Assembly: GCF_046097595.1 (NCBI RefSeq) | Contig: NZ_JBJUVG010000005.1 | Location: 1 to 64,000, forward strand | Reading direction: 5' to 3' | DNA: 64,000 nucleotides | DNA from: Peptococcus simiae | GTDB lineage: Bacteria > Bacillota > Peptococcia > Peptococcales > Peptococcaceae | In this document: positions 41,500 to 51,239 of the stretch, piece after piece | Layout of the letters: every line of letters begins with the position of its first letter | Position numbering within the stretch: the stretch's first letter is position 1 | Notes under the pieces: generated by a model | The model's database searches: none | What the model saw: only the letters and a program-made list of their open reading frames with translations | Told to the model about the DNA's origin: nothing | Translations under genes and position numbers: made by a program

Positions 41500-44400
41500 T
41501 TACTGTAAGGCTTGGGCAAGCAGGGTGGCCGGTACAGCCACCACCGCCCCCAAGGCCCCCATCCGTTCAACATGACGGAAGTAGGGGTTGGCAATGGCCC
41601 TTACCATGGTTTCCAACCGGGCCGGGCTCAACTGGAGGATTTCCCGTTGGGCCACCCGGGGCAGTTGCAGCACAGCAATGAGCAGCTGGCCATAAGAGGC
41701 AAAAAGAGGCACCAGCTGGTCCCAGGCCTTGGCGAACAGGCCCTCGACCCGGCCCCGGATGGCCTTGTCCAAGCCCCGGTCGCTGAGGTCGGTCAGGAGG
41801 GCCACCAGGGTATCCCGGTAATTGGCCCAAACCTGAGGAGCCAGGATGTCTTGGATGGACAGGTCGCAGAGGACCTGGACCGGGGCACTGGCCAAAAAGC
41901 GACGGACCAGGCCCAGCAGGGCCTCTTTTTTCGCCGGATTGGCATTGGCGTAGACCCGGTCTAGGCGCTTGGACACCCAACTGAGCACCGGTGAGTCAGC
42001 CTCGCCCCACTTGGCCAGGATGGCCGGAAGCCGGTCCATCAGGACCCCCGGGTCCGGGAAAAAGTAACGGTGGTTGACCAGCCAACGGCGGAGGTCGGTG
42101 CCCTCTATGGCCTTTTTGACCGTTGGCCAGAGGATGGCCAACTGGCCAACGGTTTGGGGGTCATTAAAGCGGATCCCCAGGGCATAGGGCGTCCGGCCGG
42201 CCAGGGTCTTTTCCAGGAGGCCGGTCAGCTCGGCCTGGTAGTAGTCCCGGCGGTCAGCCAGGTAGGCCGGTAATTGTTTGGATAAGAACTTTTTGATGAC
42301 CTCCCGGATCAGCCCCTCCCCATTCATCAGGGAAAAGAGGAAGTCCACAGACATGGGCAGGTGACGGCGGATCCGCTTGGACAGCCTTTTGGCCAGGCGC
42401 CCGGTATGGGGCTTCACCTGGTCGGGCAGCCGGTCATAGGCCAGCATCATCCCCTCAGCCAGGCGGCTGTAGAGGCCATGGCCTTCAGCAGGTAGCTGGA
42501 GGTTGCCGGCCCACTGGTCCAGCTGGAAGGCTATGGCTTCCGGCCTTTGGGCCAGTAATTTTCCCGTCACCCCCCGGGCGGTATTTTCCAGGAGGTCCAG
42601 GAGAGGACCTTCAGAAAAGGCCGCCCAGTCCTGACCGGCCTCCAGGGCCTTCAAGCCCGCAGCCGGCAGGCTGGCAACCAGCTTGGCAGCCACAGACCCC
42701 TCCGGCCGGTGGTGAAAGCCGGCACTGATCAGGAAGTCCAGGTCTGTAGGGGTCAGCTGGGTCAGCCCCTGGGCCAGGGTATAGCGGCCGGCCACCCGGT
42801 CCAGGGCCTCAGTGAAAAAGGCGGCACCGCCCAGCCGCATCTCGGTCATCAGGGGGGCAAAGTGGTCCCAGGCCGGCTTTTGGGCCTGGATGGCCAGACC
42901 CTCCTGGACCCCGGCCCAGATTTCCTCATTGATGACATATTGCTGGGTCAATTCGTGCATCTTTTCAGCAAACCGGTGCTGGTTTTTCGGCAGGAGCCCC
43001 TGCCAACCCAGGGTCTTGCTATAGGGCTTAAAGAGCCCCTGGACCGCCAGGACATTGGTCCCATAGCCAACTGCCCCGTACATGGCACAACGGCCGGCAA
43101 AGGCGGCGGAAAAGAGCAACTCACTCTCCTCAAAGGAAGGGGCCTGGAGGCCGGCCAGGGTCATCGCCGACCCGGAGGCCAGACCCACAGCCCCACCAAC
43201 GACCCCGCCAATAGCCGACAGGGGCCGCATTTCCCGGCCGAGCAGGTCCAGGGCCAACTGCCGCATATCATTATGGGAGAGCTGGTTCAGCTGGTCCCTG
43301 GCCAGGCTCCCCAGGTGGGCAGCCATGCCCCCAAAAACATTGGCACTGATCCGACCGGTTAAGGCTTCTTCCAGCCGCTGGCTCATAGTCGTTTCCCGGT
43401 CCAGGACCGTCCACATCTCTGTCAGGGGCAAGTGTAGAAACCGGTCGGCCCCCTTCATAATCAGGGGCTGGGGCGACAGGCCCTCCAGCCGACCTAATAC
43501 CGGTGACCAGTCCTTTTCCTCTAAGTAGGTCGCCGATAACCGGCTCAGCCGGGCCGTCCGGTCAACAGTCAGCACCGTCTCCGCTAGGGGCTTCTGCCGC
43601 CAGGCGGCTTCAAAGCCGGCCAGTTTCGCCGGCATCTCAGTCTTATCGACCATATAGTAGAGGGCCTCATAGAGCCAGTGGACCAGCCGGTCCGGGCCCA
43701 GGGTATCCTGGACCAGCTGGGCCGGCGTCCGGGCCAAGAGCCCGGTCAACTTATCTTCAATAAGCGAGGACAGGAAAGAAGACAGGGGCTCTTCCTGGAT
43801 ATCCCGTCTAAAGTCTTCCTCCTTAGAAGGCTGGCTCAGGCTGACCCGGTCCATGACCTGGCCGATTAAACCTTCCTTCAACCCCGCCTGTTTCTCCTCT
43901 TTTTGCCATTCGATGAAGAGGTGGGTCAGCCAGTTATTCCCCTTACTGCCGGCAAAATAGCTCTTCATGGCCCGGAGGACCGGTCCTTTCAGGCTGCTAT
44001 CGCCCAGCGTTTCAGATACGGCTGACAGGAGGGCCTTCTCCAGGGCCGGCCGCTCATGCTGGAGGATTTCCATCCCCGCCGGCCAAAGGTCCGGGACTAC
44101 GCTATCCCAAATGTTTTCCAACCGGCCCTGTAAAAAGCCATCTAAAGCCATCATGACCCCATCCCGGTCTGCCGGTTCGGTGACCTCCCTGGCCTTATCC
44201 TGCATATCGTTAAAAATATGGACCACTTTTTCCGCTAGGTACTTGGCCCCCTCCTCAGGCCGCTGACCAACCAGGGCCGCCAAAGATTTTTCCTGCCAGG
44301 CCGCCGTCTCACAAAAGGCCGCCAGCAGGCGCTGGAGTTCCTCAGTAATGAGCCGGCGGTGACCACTTAAAAACTGGGTCATCTGGTCCCGGTCCCACTT

Positions 44401-44910
44401 TTCCGCCAGGTCATCCGCCGGTAAAAGGGCGCCTAAAATAAGGGCATCCGGCGTCTCCCGGCCCAACCGGGTCAGCGACCGATGGACCACCCCTGCATAC
44501 CCCTGCGGCCCTTCATTGACCGCATCAAGCCGCCGTCCGATAAAGCCCGGTGCCAACCGGACCGGCATCCAACTGGCCCTTTCCAACCGGCAAAGGGTCA
44601 ATGTCCGCAAAATCTGCCCCTCATCCCCATCATCCAACCGCTCATCAGCCAGAATCACCGGCAGAACCTCCCGCCGCAAATGGGCCGCCAAGGCCTGGAA
44701 GACCGCAATCGTCTCCGGCTTAGCCGCCAGGTCCGCCATCACCTCCGGACTAAAAATATCCTTTTCCAGGACCTCCGTAATCATATGAATAAAGCCGTCC
44801 CGCTCTTTTTCAATAATGCCGCCGGGACGGAATAATTGCCGCACAGCAATGTCATTGGTGACAAAGCCCGTTAAGCCGCCCAAAATGGTTTCAATCAAGA
44901 TGTGCCACAT
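41500..44910 (-). CDS. Giant DUF445-like membrane protein
   Basis: About 1136 residues, roughly three times the usual DUF445/YheB length. N-terminal helix IETILGGLTGFVTNDIAVRQLF carries the family's conserved TNxxA signature, repeated in form near residue 690 (MYGAVGYGTNVLAVQGLFKP). A Gly-rich helix sits between (GGVVGGAVGLASGSAM), and the C-terminus ends in a hydrophobic VVAVPATLLAQALQ. Much of the rest is helical. Function of the family is unknown. The ATG at 44910 fits the family start but the AAGGAGG is about 13 bases away; an earlier in-frame ATG (44943) is possible. Confidence 0.75.
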   Translation of the reverse strand: MWHILIETILGGLTGFVTNDIAVRQLFRPGGIIEKERDGFIHMITEVLEKDIFSPEVMADLAAKPETIAVFQALAAHLRREVLPVILADERLDDGDEGQILRTLTLCRLERASWMPVRLAPGFIGRRLDAVNEGPQGYAGVVHRSLTRLGRETPDALILGALLPADDLAEKWDRDQMTQFLSGHRRLITEELQRLLAAFCETAAWQEKSLAALVGQRPEEGAKYLAEKVVHIFNDMQDKAREVTEPADRDGVMMALDGFLQGRLENIWDSVVPDLWPAGMEILQHERPALEKALLSAVSETLGDSSLKGPVLRAMKSYFAGSKGNNWLTHLFIEWQKEEKQAGLKEGLIGQVMDRVSLSQPSKEEDFRRDIQEEPLSSFLSSLIEDKLTGLLARTPAQLVQDTLGPDRLVHWLYEALYYMVDKTEMPAKLAGFEAAWRQKPLAETVLTVDRTARLSRLSATYLEEKDWSPVLGRLEGLSPQPLIMKGADRFLHLPLTEMWTVLDRETTMSQRLEEALTGRISANVFGGMAAHLGSLARDQLNQLSHNDMRQLALDLLGREMRPLSAIGGVVGGAVGLASGSAMTLAGLQAPSFEESELLFSAAFAGRCAMYGAVGYGTNVLAVQGLFKPYSKTLGWQGLLPKNQHRFAEKMHELTQQYVINEEIWAGVQEGLAIQAQKPAWDHFAPLMTEMRLGGAAFFTEALDRVAGRYTLAQGLTQLTPTDLDFLISAGFHHRPEGSVAAKLVASLPAAGLKALEAGQDWAAFSEGPLLDLLENTARGVTGKLLAQRPEAIAFQLDQWAGNLQLPAEGHGLYSRLAEGMMLAYDRLPDQVKPHTGRLAKRLSKRIRRHLPMSVDFLFSLMNGEGLIREVIKKFLSKQLPAYLADRRDYYQAELTGLLEKTLAGRTPYALGIRFNDPQTVGQLAILWPTVKKAIEGTDLRRWLVNHRYFFPDPGVLMDRLPAILAKWGEADSPVLSWVSKRLDRVYANANPAKKEALLGLVRRFLASAPVQVLCDLSIQDILAPQVWANYRDTLVALLTDLSDRGLDKAIRGRVEGLFAKAWDQLVPLFASYGQLLIAVLQLPRVAQREILQLSPARLETMVRAIANPYFRHVERMGALGAVVAVPATLLAQALQ

Positions 44911-44970
44911 ATATTCAGCCTCATCCTCCTTTCCACCTATCATAGCACAGCCCCTCGAAAACCGACACAA

Positions 44971-45136
44971 AAAGCTGATGGATAGGCCCCTATAACCTGT
45001 CCTTCTCCAGTGTTTGAAAAGGCAGGCAAAATAGTTTAAGTGAACCTAATATTTACTTTGTTTGTCAAGCCGCTTCAATGTGAACCGGTCTGAAGCTGGC
45101 GTGATTGATAAGACCCTGTGCTTGTACTAGGTCCGA
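44971..45136. other. Short intergenic stretch
   Basis: Nothing recognised apart from partial promoter-like sequence. It is a boundary between GC-rich core genes and the AT-richer block that follows. Confidence 0.4.
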
Positions 45137-46072
45137 TTATTCAGCATAACGAGGTTTTCTAAGCCTTTGTTCTCCCAGCTGGCTCTCTTTTACAAATAAG
45201 TGAGGTAAATCCTCGGTTATATAGGTAAGTAGCATTTTTCCTGCATCATTATGCTGTTTATCCTTATGCCAATTAATAAAAACATCGCAGGCTGCAAAAG
45301 GGTCCAGCAAGCGAATGGCAGAAATACCCTCTAAGCGAGAATAAAAGGTATCCGACTGCTCCAAGCAAACAATTAAAGCATCCAATGAAGGTAAGATTTC
45401 TAAAATAAGTTCTATCTCACTCTCAAAAATAATACGGGGCACAAATTCAGCCTGTCTGGCCAATTGGTCAATGTACCGTGGAAAATCCGGTTTTTGTGGA
45501 AGGGCAAAAAAATTGGCTTCTTTTAATTCATAAAAATAGACTTCTTTCAAGTGAGCATACTTACTGTGGGCATTGGCAACCACCTGGTAAGAATCTGTCC
45601 ACAACAACTGAGACGTGAGCTCTGGGTGAGCCAACCGGCCCAAGGTGATGGCATAATCAATCTCTCCGCTTAATAATTGCATAATGGCCTGATTATCATT
45701 AAGAATCGTATGCCTTAAACCTAAGTCTGGGGCTTTCTTGATAAAATCATACAACCACCTGTTCAGTAGGCTGGTATTTGAAGAGGCCATGCGTAACCGC
45801 CGGCTAGCTGTATGAGCAACCTGATTCAGCGCCTCCTGAATGGACTCAGAATGATTCACTATCTGTTGTGAATGTGTCAAAAATATTTTCCCATATTCAT
45901 TCAGTTGCAAACTTTTACCATGTCGATCAAATAAGGCAAATCCCACCTCATTTTCAATCCGAGAGAGCATTTTACTTAAAGAAGGTTGAGAAACATAAAG
46001 GGCCTCAGCTGCACGAGATAAATTTTCAAATTCAGCCATCTTATTAAAGTAGTAATATTGTAATAATTCCAT
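45137..46072 (-). CDS. LysR family transcriptional regulator
   Basis: 311 residues. Helix-turn-helix MAEFENLSRAAEALYVSQPSLSKMLSRIE at the N-terminus is typical of LysR. The rest is a periplasmic-binding-fold effector domain (LRLMASSNTSLLNRWLYDF and ALIVCLEQSDTFY regions). It is divergent from the amidohydrolase gene with a 158-base AT-rich space between, the usual plan for regulation of the neighbour. Effector unknown; the amidohydrolase substrate or product is a fair guess. Confidence 0.92.
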   Translation of the reverse strand: MELLQYYYFNKMAEFENLSRAAEALYVSQPSLSKMLSRIENEVGFALFDRHGKSLQLNEYGKIFLTHSQQIVNHSESIQEALNQVAHTASRRLRMASSNTSLLNRWLYDFIKKAPDLGLRHTILNDNQAIMQLLSGEIDYAITLGRLAHPELTSQLLWTDSYQVVANAHSKYAHLKEVYFYELKEANFFALPQKPDFPRYIDQLARQAEFVPRIIFESEIELILEILPSLDALIVCLEQSDTFYSRLEGISAIRLLDPFAACDVFINWHKDKQHNDAGKMLLTYITEDLPHLFVKESQLGEQRLRKPRYAE

Positions 46073-46230
46073 GATTAGTCAGCTCCTTATTGCCTCAAAG
46101 CTATAACAGATTTCCGCAAAACGTATTTCACAAATAAAATGACAGGCATTAATATTATTTATAAATAAAGGAACTTTATCAGTTCCCACCGGCCGGTGCT
46201 GCATTGTTCGCTCACGAAAGGACGTTTACT
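46073..46230. promoter_or_regulatory. Divergent control region of the LysR block
   Basis: AT-rich, with a region around 46150 (ATTAATATTATTTATAAATAAA) that holds -10-like and T-N11-A-type LysR half sites. No exact operator can be fixed by eye. Confidence 0.45.
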
Positions 46231-47895
46231 ATGGACTATGCCAGCACAATTTATAAAAATGGTACGATTCTCACGATGGAAGATCGCTTACCAGTAGCAG
46301 AAGCCATCGCCGTAAAAAATGGTCGTATCACTGCTATCGGTAGTGATAACGAAATGAAGCGATATCAAGGGCCCGATACCCAGGTCATTGATTTAAAAGG
46401 CTTTACCCTGATGCCCGGTTTTTATGACTCCCATAGCCACTTTAGTGTTGTTGGTGGTACTGCCTTAAATGCTGTCCAGTTATCCTGTCCACCTATAGGC
46501 AACCTCTCCTCCATTGCAGATGTCATTTCTGCATTGAAGGCCAAGGCCCAAGCTTTCCCAACCTGTAAAGTAATCGTCGGCTGGGGCTATGATGATAGCT
46601 TAATCAGTGAAAAGCGTCACCTGACCCGTTATGACCTCGATAAGGTTTCAACAGATATCCCTATCGTCGTCGCACATATTTCAGGACATGTTGGCTATGC
46701 AAACTCAAAAATGCTCGAAGTCGCCCAGATCAATCGAGATACCCCAGACCCGCTGGGCGGTAAGATTATAAGAGATGCCGAAACGGGAGAGCCTACCGGT
46801 CATTTGGATGAACATGCCATGTACTTACTGCCGATAGGTGGGATTTTCGACTTATCCGGCGAAGGTGAAGCCTGTATACAAGCCCTTGAAAAGGCTTCAG
46901 AAATTTATGCCGCTCAAGGGGTCACCACTGCTAATGATGGTGGGATTAATAAAATTGGTACCCTTAAAGCCTATTATGAAGCCGACCGCCGAGGCCTGTT
47001 GAAAGTTCGGGTTACGGTTTGCCCCTTCTCTGAGATTTTAGAAGAATCGGCTTTGGCTGAACGAGCCAGCGACTATATCACGTTGCAAGGCATCAAAATT
47101 GTTCAAGATGGTTCCATCCAGGCCTATACAGCCTATATGAGTGAACCCTACTATACACCTTATCAAGGGGATTCGGATTGGTCCGGTTACCCTGCATATA
47201 GCCAGGAGGATTTTAATCAAACCGTTTTAGATATTTACCGGGCCGGACAGCAAGCTGTTTGCCACTGCAACGGTGACTTAACCTTGGATATGTTTCTAGA
47301 TGCCTTAACTTTAGCACAAAAGACCTATCCGCGTATAGATGATCGACCTATCGTTATCCATGCACAAACAGCCCGGTATGACCAGCTGGTGCGCATGAAG
47401 GCCTTAGGTGCAACCCCCTCTTTCTTCTCTTTACACACCTACTACTGGGGCAAACGGCATATGGAGCGCTTTCTAGGCCCGAACCGCGGTGCCAATATTG
47501 ATCCTGCCGGTTGGGCCAAACAACTAGGCCTACGCTTTAGCACCCATTGCGATTCACCTATCACACCTCAAAATCCACTTCTAAGTATCTGGGCTGCAGT
47601 AAACCGCCGAAGCTTTGAAGGGAAATCTGTTGGTAGTCATCAAGCTGTAGATGTTTTATCCGCTTTAAAAAGCTATACCATTGATGCAGCCTACCAGTAT
47701 TTCGAAGATGATGCAAAGGGCTCTATCGCCAAAGGAAAGCTGGCAGATTTTGTCATCTTAGACCGTAACCCTTTACATGTTAATCCATTGGATATAAAAG
47801 ACATTCAGGTGATGGCCACTATTGTGAACGATGAGCTGGTATATAATTCCGGGCAACTGACAAAAATGAAATCACTCCAACTGACTACGGTTTAA
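46231..47895 (+). CDS. YtcJ-like metal-dependent amidohydrolase
   Basis: 554 residues, amidohydrolase 3 family. Beta-sandwich start YKNGTILTMEDRLPVAEAIAV, first metal motif PGFYDSHSHFSV, HLDEHAMYLLP, then GIKIVQDGSIQAYTAYMSE-like segment carrying the carbamylated-Lys region, CHCNGDLTLDMFLDAL, FSTHCDSPI, and the closing KGSIAKGKLADFVILDR. Members hydrolyse N-acyl or cyclic amide bonds; substrate not predictable. ATG 46231 with AAAGGA upstream preferred over 46204. It is first of three co-oriented genes with a transporter and a binding protein, suggesting uptake and breakdown of an amide compound. Confidence 0.88.
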   Translation: MDYASTIYKNGTILTMEDRLPVAEAIAVKNGRITAIGSDNEMKRYQGPDTQVIDLKGFTLMPGFYDSHSHFSVVGGTALNAVQLSCPPIGNLSSIADVISALKAKAQAFPTCKVIVGWGYDDSLISEKRHLTRYDLDKVSTDIPIVVAHISGHVGYANSKMLEVAQINRDTPDPLGGKIIRDAETGEPTGHLDEHAMYLLPIGGIFDLSGEGEACIQALEKASEIYAAQGVTTANDGGINKIGTLKAYYEADRRGLLKVRVTVCPFSEILEESALAERASDYITLQGIKIVQDGSIQAYTAYMSEPYYTPYQGDSDWSGYPAYSQEDFNQTVLDIYRAGQQAVCHCNGDLTLDMFLDALTLAQKTYPRIDDRPIVIHAQTARYDQLVRMKALGATPSFFSLHTYYWGKRHMERFLGPNRGANIDPAGWAKQLGLRFSTHCDSPITPQNPLLSIWAAVNRRSFEGKSVGSHQAVDVLSALKSYTIDAAYQYFEDDAKGSIAKGKLADFVILDRNPLHVNPLDIKDIQVMATIVNDELVYNSGQLTKMKSLQLTTV

Positions 47896-47934
47896 TTAAA
47901 GTACATCTGCATCAAAAACTTGGAGGAGTTTATT

Positions 47935-49365
47935 ATGGAAATGATGATGTCAATTAGTTGGGTAGGCGCAATGATTCTTGTCGGCATGATCTGTCGTGCT
48001 AAGATAAAACCCCTTGGTAATATTCTTATGCCTGCTAGTGTTATTGGTGGCCTCATCGGTTTTGGTCTCATGAACGCAAATCTATTACCTCAAGCCTCTT
48101 CAGGCATGCTAACCCAAGCTGTAGGCTTTTTATTTACGATTTCCTTTATCTCCATCGGATTAACAGGTGCTCCAGAGGGAGAAGGCGGAGCCGGTGCTGT
48201 CGCTAAACAGATTGTTAAAGGATCCATGGGGATGGGGTTTATCTGGGATATGATGTATGTCCTCACCCCTTTAATGGGTTTTTTCATCATCTTACTTGTC
48301 GGAAAAAGTTTTGATATGAACCCCTTATATGGTTTAATGATTCCTTTCGCATTCTGTCAAGGGCCCGGACAATCAGCTATTTTTGGTGGTATGATTGAGG
48401 CCAATGGTTGGCCCGATGCGGTACAAGTCGGTGTTACTTATGCAGCGATTGGCTTCTTGTTTGCTTTCGGCCTTGGTGTTCCGATGGCAAAGTGGGGTTT
48501 AAAGCGTGGCTTAGCCAAGTATTCAGAAAAAATATCTGACCATATTACCACCGGCCTATTTCCTAAGATGCACCAAGAAGAAAACTATGGTCGAGTGACC
48601 ACTTATAGTGGTAGCATTGATGTCCTCGCATTTCATATGGGTTTAGTTGGTCTCTGCTTTATTGGAGCGGTATATCTAGGAAAATTATTACAAGCCTTAA
48701 TTCCTGGGACTATTGGCGATACCTTCGCTTCAATGACCTTCCTAAATGGTATGATTGTCGCCTATATTGTCCGCTTTATTATGGGCAAGTTAAATCTTCT
48801 TCAATACCATGATAGTGCTTTACAAACCCGGATTACCGGTTGGTCTACAGACTTCCTTATTTGTGCCGCCTTTATGTCGATTCAGATCGCCATTATTGGC
48901 AAGTGGATCATCCCGATGCTAATTATGTGCGCAATCGTAGGCCTTTTCACTCTTATCGTTGCCATTTTCCTAGGCCAACGCTTAGGCGGCGACTGTGATT
49001 TTGAAAGAACGTTAGGCCTTTGGGGTTGTTTAACTGGGACTTGCCCAACAGGTATTGCCCTTATCCGGATTGTAGATCCTAACTTGCGCACCACAGCCCC
49101 CACCGAAATGGGCGCTATGAATGTGTTTATGCTCCCAACCTATATTTTTGTACCTACAATTATTGGCTATACAGCCAACCCTTCAATGGCAACCTTTAAT
49201 ACGATACTTATTGTAGGCGGCATTTCTTTCGTCATCTACGCTGCCTGCCTGGTTATACTCCGACTGACAGGCAAGAAGACTTTTGACCTGTTTAGAGGAA
49301 AGAGCTATATACATGATAGTGTCGACGACAGTCCCAGCGGAGCAGGCCAAATCTTAACTGACTAG
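47935..49365 (+). CDS. Sodium:glutamate symporter-like (GltS family) membrane protein
   Basis: 476 residues, ten or more hydrophobic helices in two halves. KPLGNILMPASVIGGLIGFGLM and the reentrant-type GPGQSAIFGGMIE, GDCDFERTLGLWGCLTGTCPTGIALIRIVDPNLRT are typical of GltS. It should import a dicarboxylic amino acid or related anion with sodium. The start 47935 has GGAGGAG upstream. Position after an amidohydrolase suggests it imports that enzyme's substrate or exports its product; both are inference. Confidence 0.85.
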   Translation: MEMMMSISWVGAMILVGMICRAKIKPLGNILMPASVIGGLIGFGLMNANLLPQASSGMLTQAVGFLFTISFISIGLTGAPEGEGGAGAVAKQIVKGSMGMGFIWDMMYVLTPLMGFFIILLVGKSFDMNPLYGLMIPFAFCQGPGQSAIFGGMIEANGWPDAVQVGVTYAAIGFLFAFGLGVPMAKWGLKRGLAKYSEKISDHITTGLFPKMHQEENYGRVTTYSGSIDVLAFHMGLVGLCFIGAVYLGKLLQALIPGTIGDTFASMTFLNGMIVAYIVRFIMGKLNLLQYHDSALQTRITGWSTDFLICAAFMSIQIAIIGKWIIPMLIMCAIVGLFTLIVAIFLGQRLGGDCDFERTLGLWGCLTGTCPTGIALIRIVDPNLRTTAPTEMGAMNVFMLPTYIFVPTIIGYTANPSMATFNTILIVGGISFVIYAACLVILRLTGKKTFDLFRGKSYIHDSVDDSPSGAGQILTD

Positions 49366-49380
49366 AAAGGAGTATCTCAT

Positions 49381-50436
49381 ATGAAAGCTTACTTTAAACC
49401 TATCACTGCTATCATATGTGTTTTAGCACTCGCTTTTCTAGCCGCTTGTTCCGAAGCGTCACTAGGCATTTCAAACCAGGGCCGTGACATAGCAGCAGAA
49501 CCGCTCTCTGTCCACTCCCTAGTCCAACTAGATGCCTGGCCTGAATACCAAGCCGCCCAAGCAAAAGAAGACCTTGCCGCTGGCTTTGACCTAAAACCCA
49601 GCTATTATCAAACAGGTACCGATATTTACGCTCGGTTACAAAATGCTGATTGGCAAATAGCATCTTTAGGTGTATTTCCAGCCTTACTTGTTTTAAACAC
49701 AGGACAAGCTGAGCTAGTCGGCCTGGCCTCAGATGAAAGTGCTGCAAACATTCTCTTTGCTAGGCAGGGAGATCCTATTTTATCTCAAAAGACAGATGGC
49801 CTGCCAGGCAGCCAGTCGCTAATTAAAGGTAAGACTTTTATATTAACAACAGCTAGTACTTCTTCCGTTCTTTTGCATCATTACTTAAAGAAATTTAATT
49901 TAACAGAACGGGATATTAACATCAATTCTATGGAACCTGAAGATGCCCTTAAGGCTTTTCAGGCTGGAAAGGGAGACTACTTACTTCTTTGGTCACCTTA
50001 TATATATAAGGCTTTTGATGAAGATTGGGTGCCTGTCCTTAATGGCCAGGATCTCGCCTTACACCTGCCCATGGTCTACCTCGCAAAGGCTGGTTGGTCA
50101 GAAAAAAATAAGGACCGGATAAAAGCCTTTATGAAAACAAGAGACCCCTATATCAAAAGCTACAGGGAACCCTCGGCTGCACTTGTTAAGGATATTAAAA
50201 ACTTCTTTAAAGCAGAAGTAAACACAACTTTTTCTGACGAACAAGTTAAGGATTTGATTAGCCGGCACGCTCTGTATACAAGTGATGAGCAGCAAGAACT
50301 ACTGGACCAGGGTCAAGTTGAACAATGGCTATCTGAAAACGCCGATATATACAGTCAGCAAGAAAAATTCACTCCGAAAGATTTAGAAAGAATTAGAAAG
50401 GCTCATTTTTATATTAATGCCGGCTATTTAACTTAA
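49381..50436 (+). CDS. Orphan substrate-binding lipoprotein (NMT1/SsuA-like)
   Basis: 351 residues. The signal peptide KAYFKPITAIICVLALAFL ends in a lipobox AAC, so it should be anchored outside. The body resembles the taurine/nitrate/thiamine-precursor binding proteins (ARLQNADWQIASLGVFPALL; KGKTFILTTASTSS; GDYLLLWSPYIYKA). No ATPase or permease accompanies it; either it serves a distant ABC system or it presents ligand to the GltS-like symporter, which would be unusual. AGGAG precedes ATG 49381, which lies 15 bases after the symporter stop. Confidence 0.75.
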   Translation: MKAYFKPITAIICVLALAFLAACSEASLGISNQGRDIAAEPLSVHSLVQLDAWPEYQAAQAKEDLAAGFDLKPSYYQTGTDIYARLQNADWQIASLGVFPALLVLNTGQAELVGLASDESAANILFARQGDPILSQKTDGLPGSQSLIKGKTFILTTASTSSVLLHHYLKKFNLTERDININSMEPEDALKAFQAGKGDYLLLWSPYIYKAFDEDWVPVLNGQDLALHLPMVYLAKAGWSEKNKDRIKAFMKTRDPYIKSYREPSAALVKDIKNFFKAEVNTTFSDEQVKDLISRHALYTSDEQQELLDQGQVEQWLSENADIYSQQEKFTPKDLERIRKAHFYINAGYLT

Positions 50437-50439
50437 TTT

Positions 50440-50485
50440 AACGAATCGACCCAGGCATCGCAGAGTATGCCTGGGTCGATTCGTT
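50440..50485 (+). terminator. Strong bidirectional terminator at the block boundary
   Basis: 19-bp perfect stem, 50440-50458 with 50467-50485, loop CGCAGAGT. It separates the AT-rich LysR block from the convergent ABC importer genes. Confidence 0.8.
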
Positions 50486-50491
50486 ATACAT

Positions 50492-51235
50492 TTAATTTTT
50501 ATTCAAAAAAGCTTGGGTCCGTGGATTTTTTGGCCGGTCCAGGACCTCTTCCGGTGGGCCCTCTTCGACTATCAGGCCGTCGGCCATGAAGATGACCCGG
50601 TCGGCCACATGGCGGGCGAAGGCCATTTCGTGGGTGACGATGACCATGGCCATGTTCTCTTCAGCCAGCTCCTGGATGACGGCCAGGACTTCCTGGGTTA
50701 GTTCCGGGTCCAGGGCAGAGGTTGGTTCGTCAAAGAAGATGATCTGGGGCTTCATGGCCAGGGCCCGGGCGATTGAGACCCGCTGTTGCTGGCCGCCGGA
50801 GAGTTCGAAGGGATAGTTGTGGGCCTTGTCGGCCAGGCCCATCCGGGCCAGGAGCCCTTCAGCGGTGCGGACGGCCTCTTCCTTGCTCACTTTAAGCACA
50901 TCCCGGGGGGCCAGGGTCAGGTTGGCCAAAACCGACAGGTGGGGAAAGAGGTTAAAGTGCTGGAAGACCATCCCGTAGAGGCGGTTGATCTTCTGCCTTT
51001 CTGCCGTAGGGGCATAGCCGTCTTTTTCCGTATAGAGGGTGAGGTCACCATAGTGAACTTCGCCTCCCTGGAGCTCTTCCAGGTTGGTGGCCAGGCGGAT
51101 CAGGGTAGACTTGCCGCTCCCTGAAGGGCCGATAATGGCCACCACTTCCCCTTCGGCGACGTCCAGGGAAATGTCCTTTAAGACGGTACGGTCCCCGAAG
51201 GATTTTTTGATGTGTTTCATGGATAATAGTTTCAT
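50492..51235 (-). CDS. Amino acid ABC transporter, ATP-binding protein
   Basis: 247 residues, GlnQ-type ATPase. Walker A IGPSGSGKST, Q-loop VFQHFNLFPHL, signature LSGGQQQRVSIARAL, Walker B IIFFDEPTSALDPE, switch VTHEMAFA. Last gene of a binding protein-permease-ATPase operon, starting five bases after the permease stop. A second importer of the same kind as at 5746-8104, but the proteins differ clearly. Confidence 0.94.
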   Translation of the reverse strand: MKLLSMKHIKKSFGDRTVLKDISLDVAEGEVVAIIGPSGSGKSTLIRLATNLEELQGGEVHYGDLTLYTEKDGYAPTAERQKINRLYGMVFQHFNLFPHLSVLANLTLAPRDVLKVSKEEAVRTAEGLLARMGLADKAHNYPFELSGGQQQRVSIARALAMKPQIIFFDEPTSALDPELTQEVLAVIQELAEENMAMVIVTHEMAFARHVADRVIFMADGLIVEEGPPEEVLDRPKNPRTQAFLNKN

Positions 51236-51239
51236 TGGC

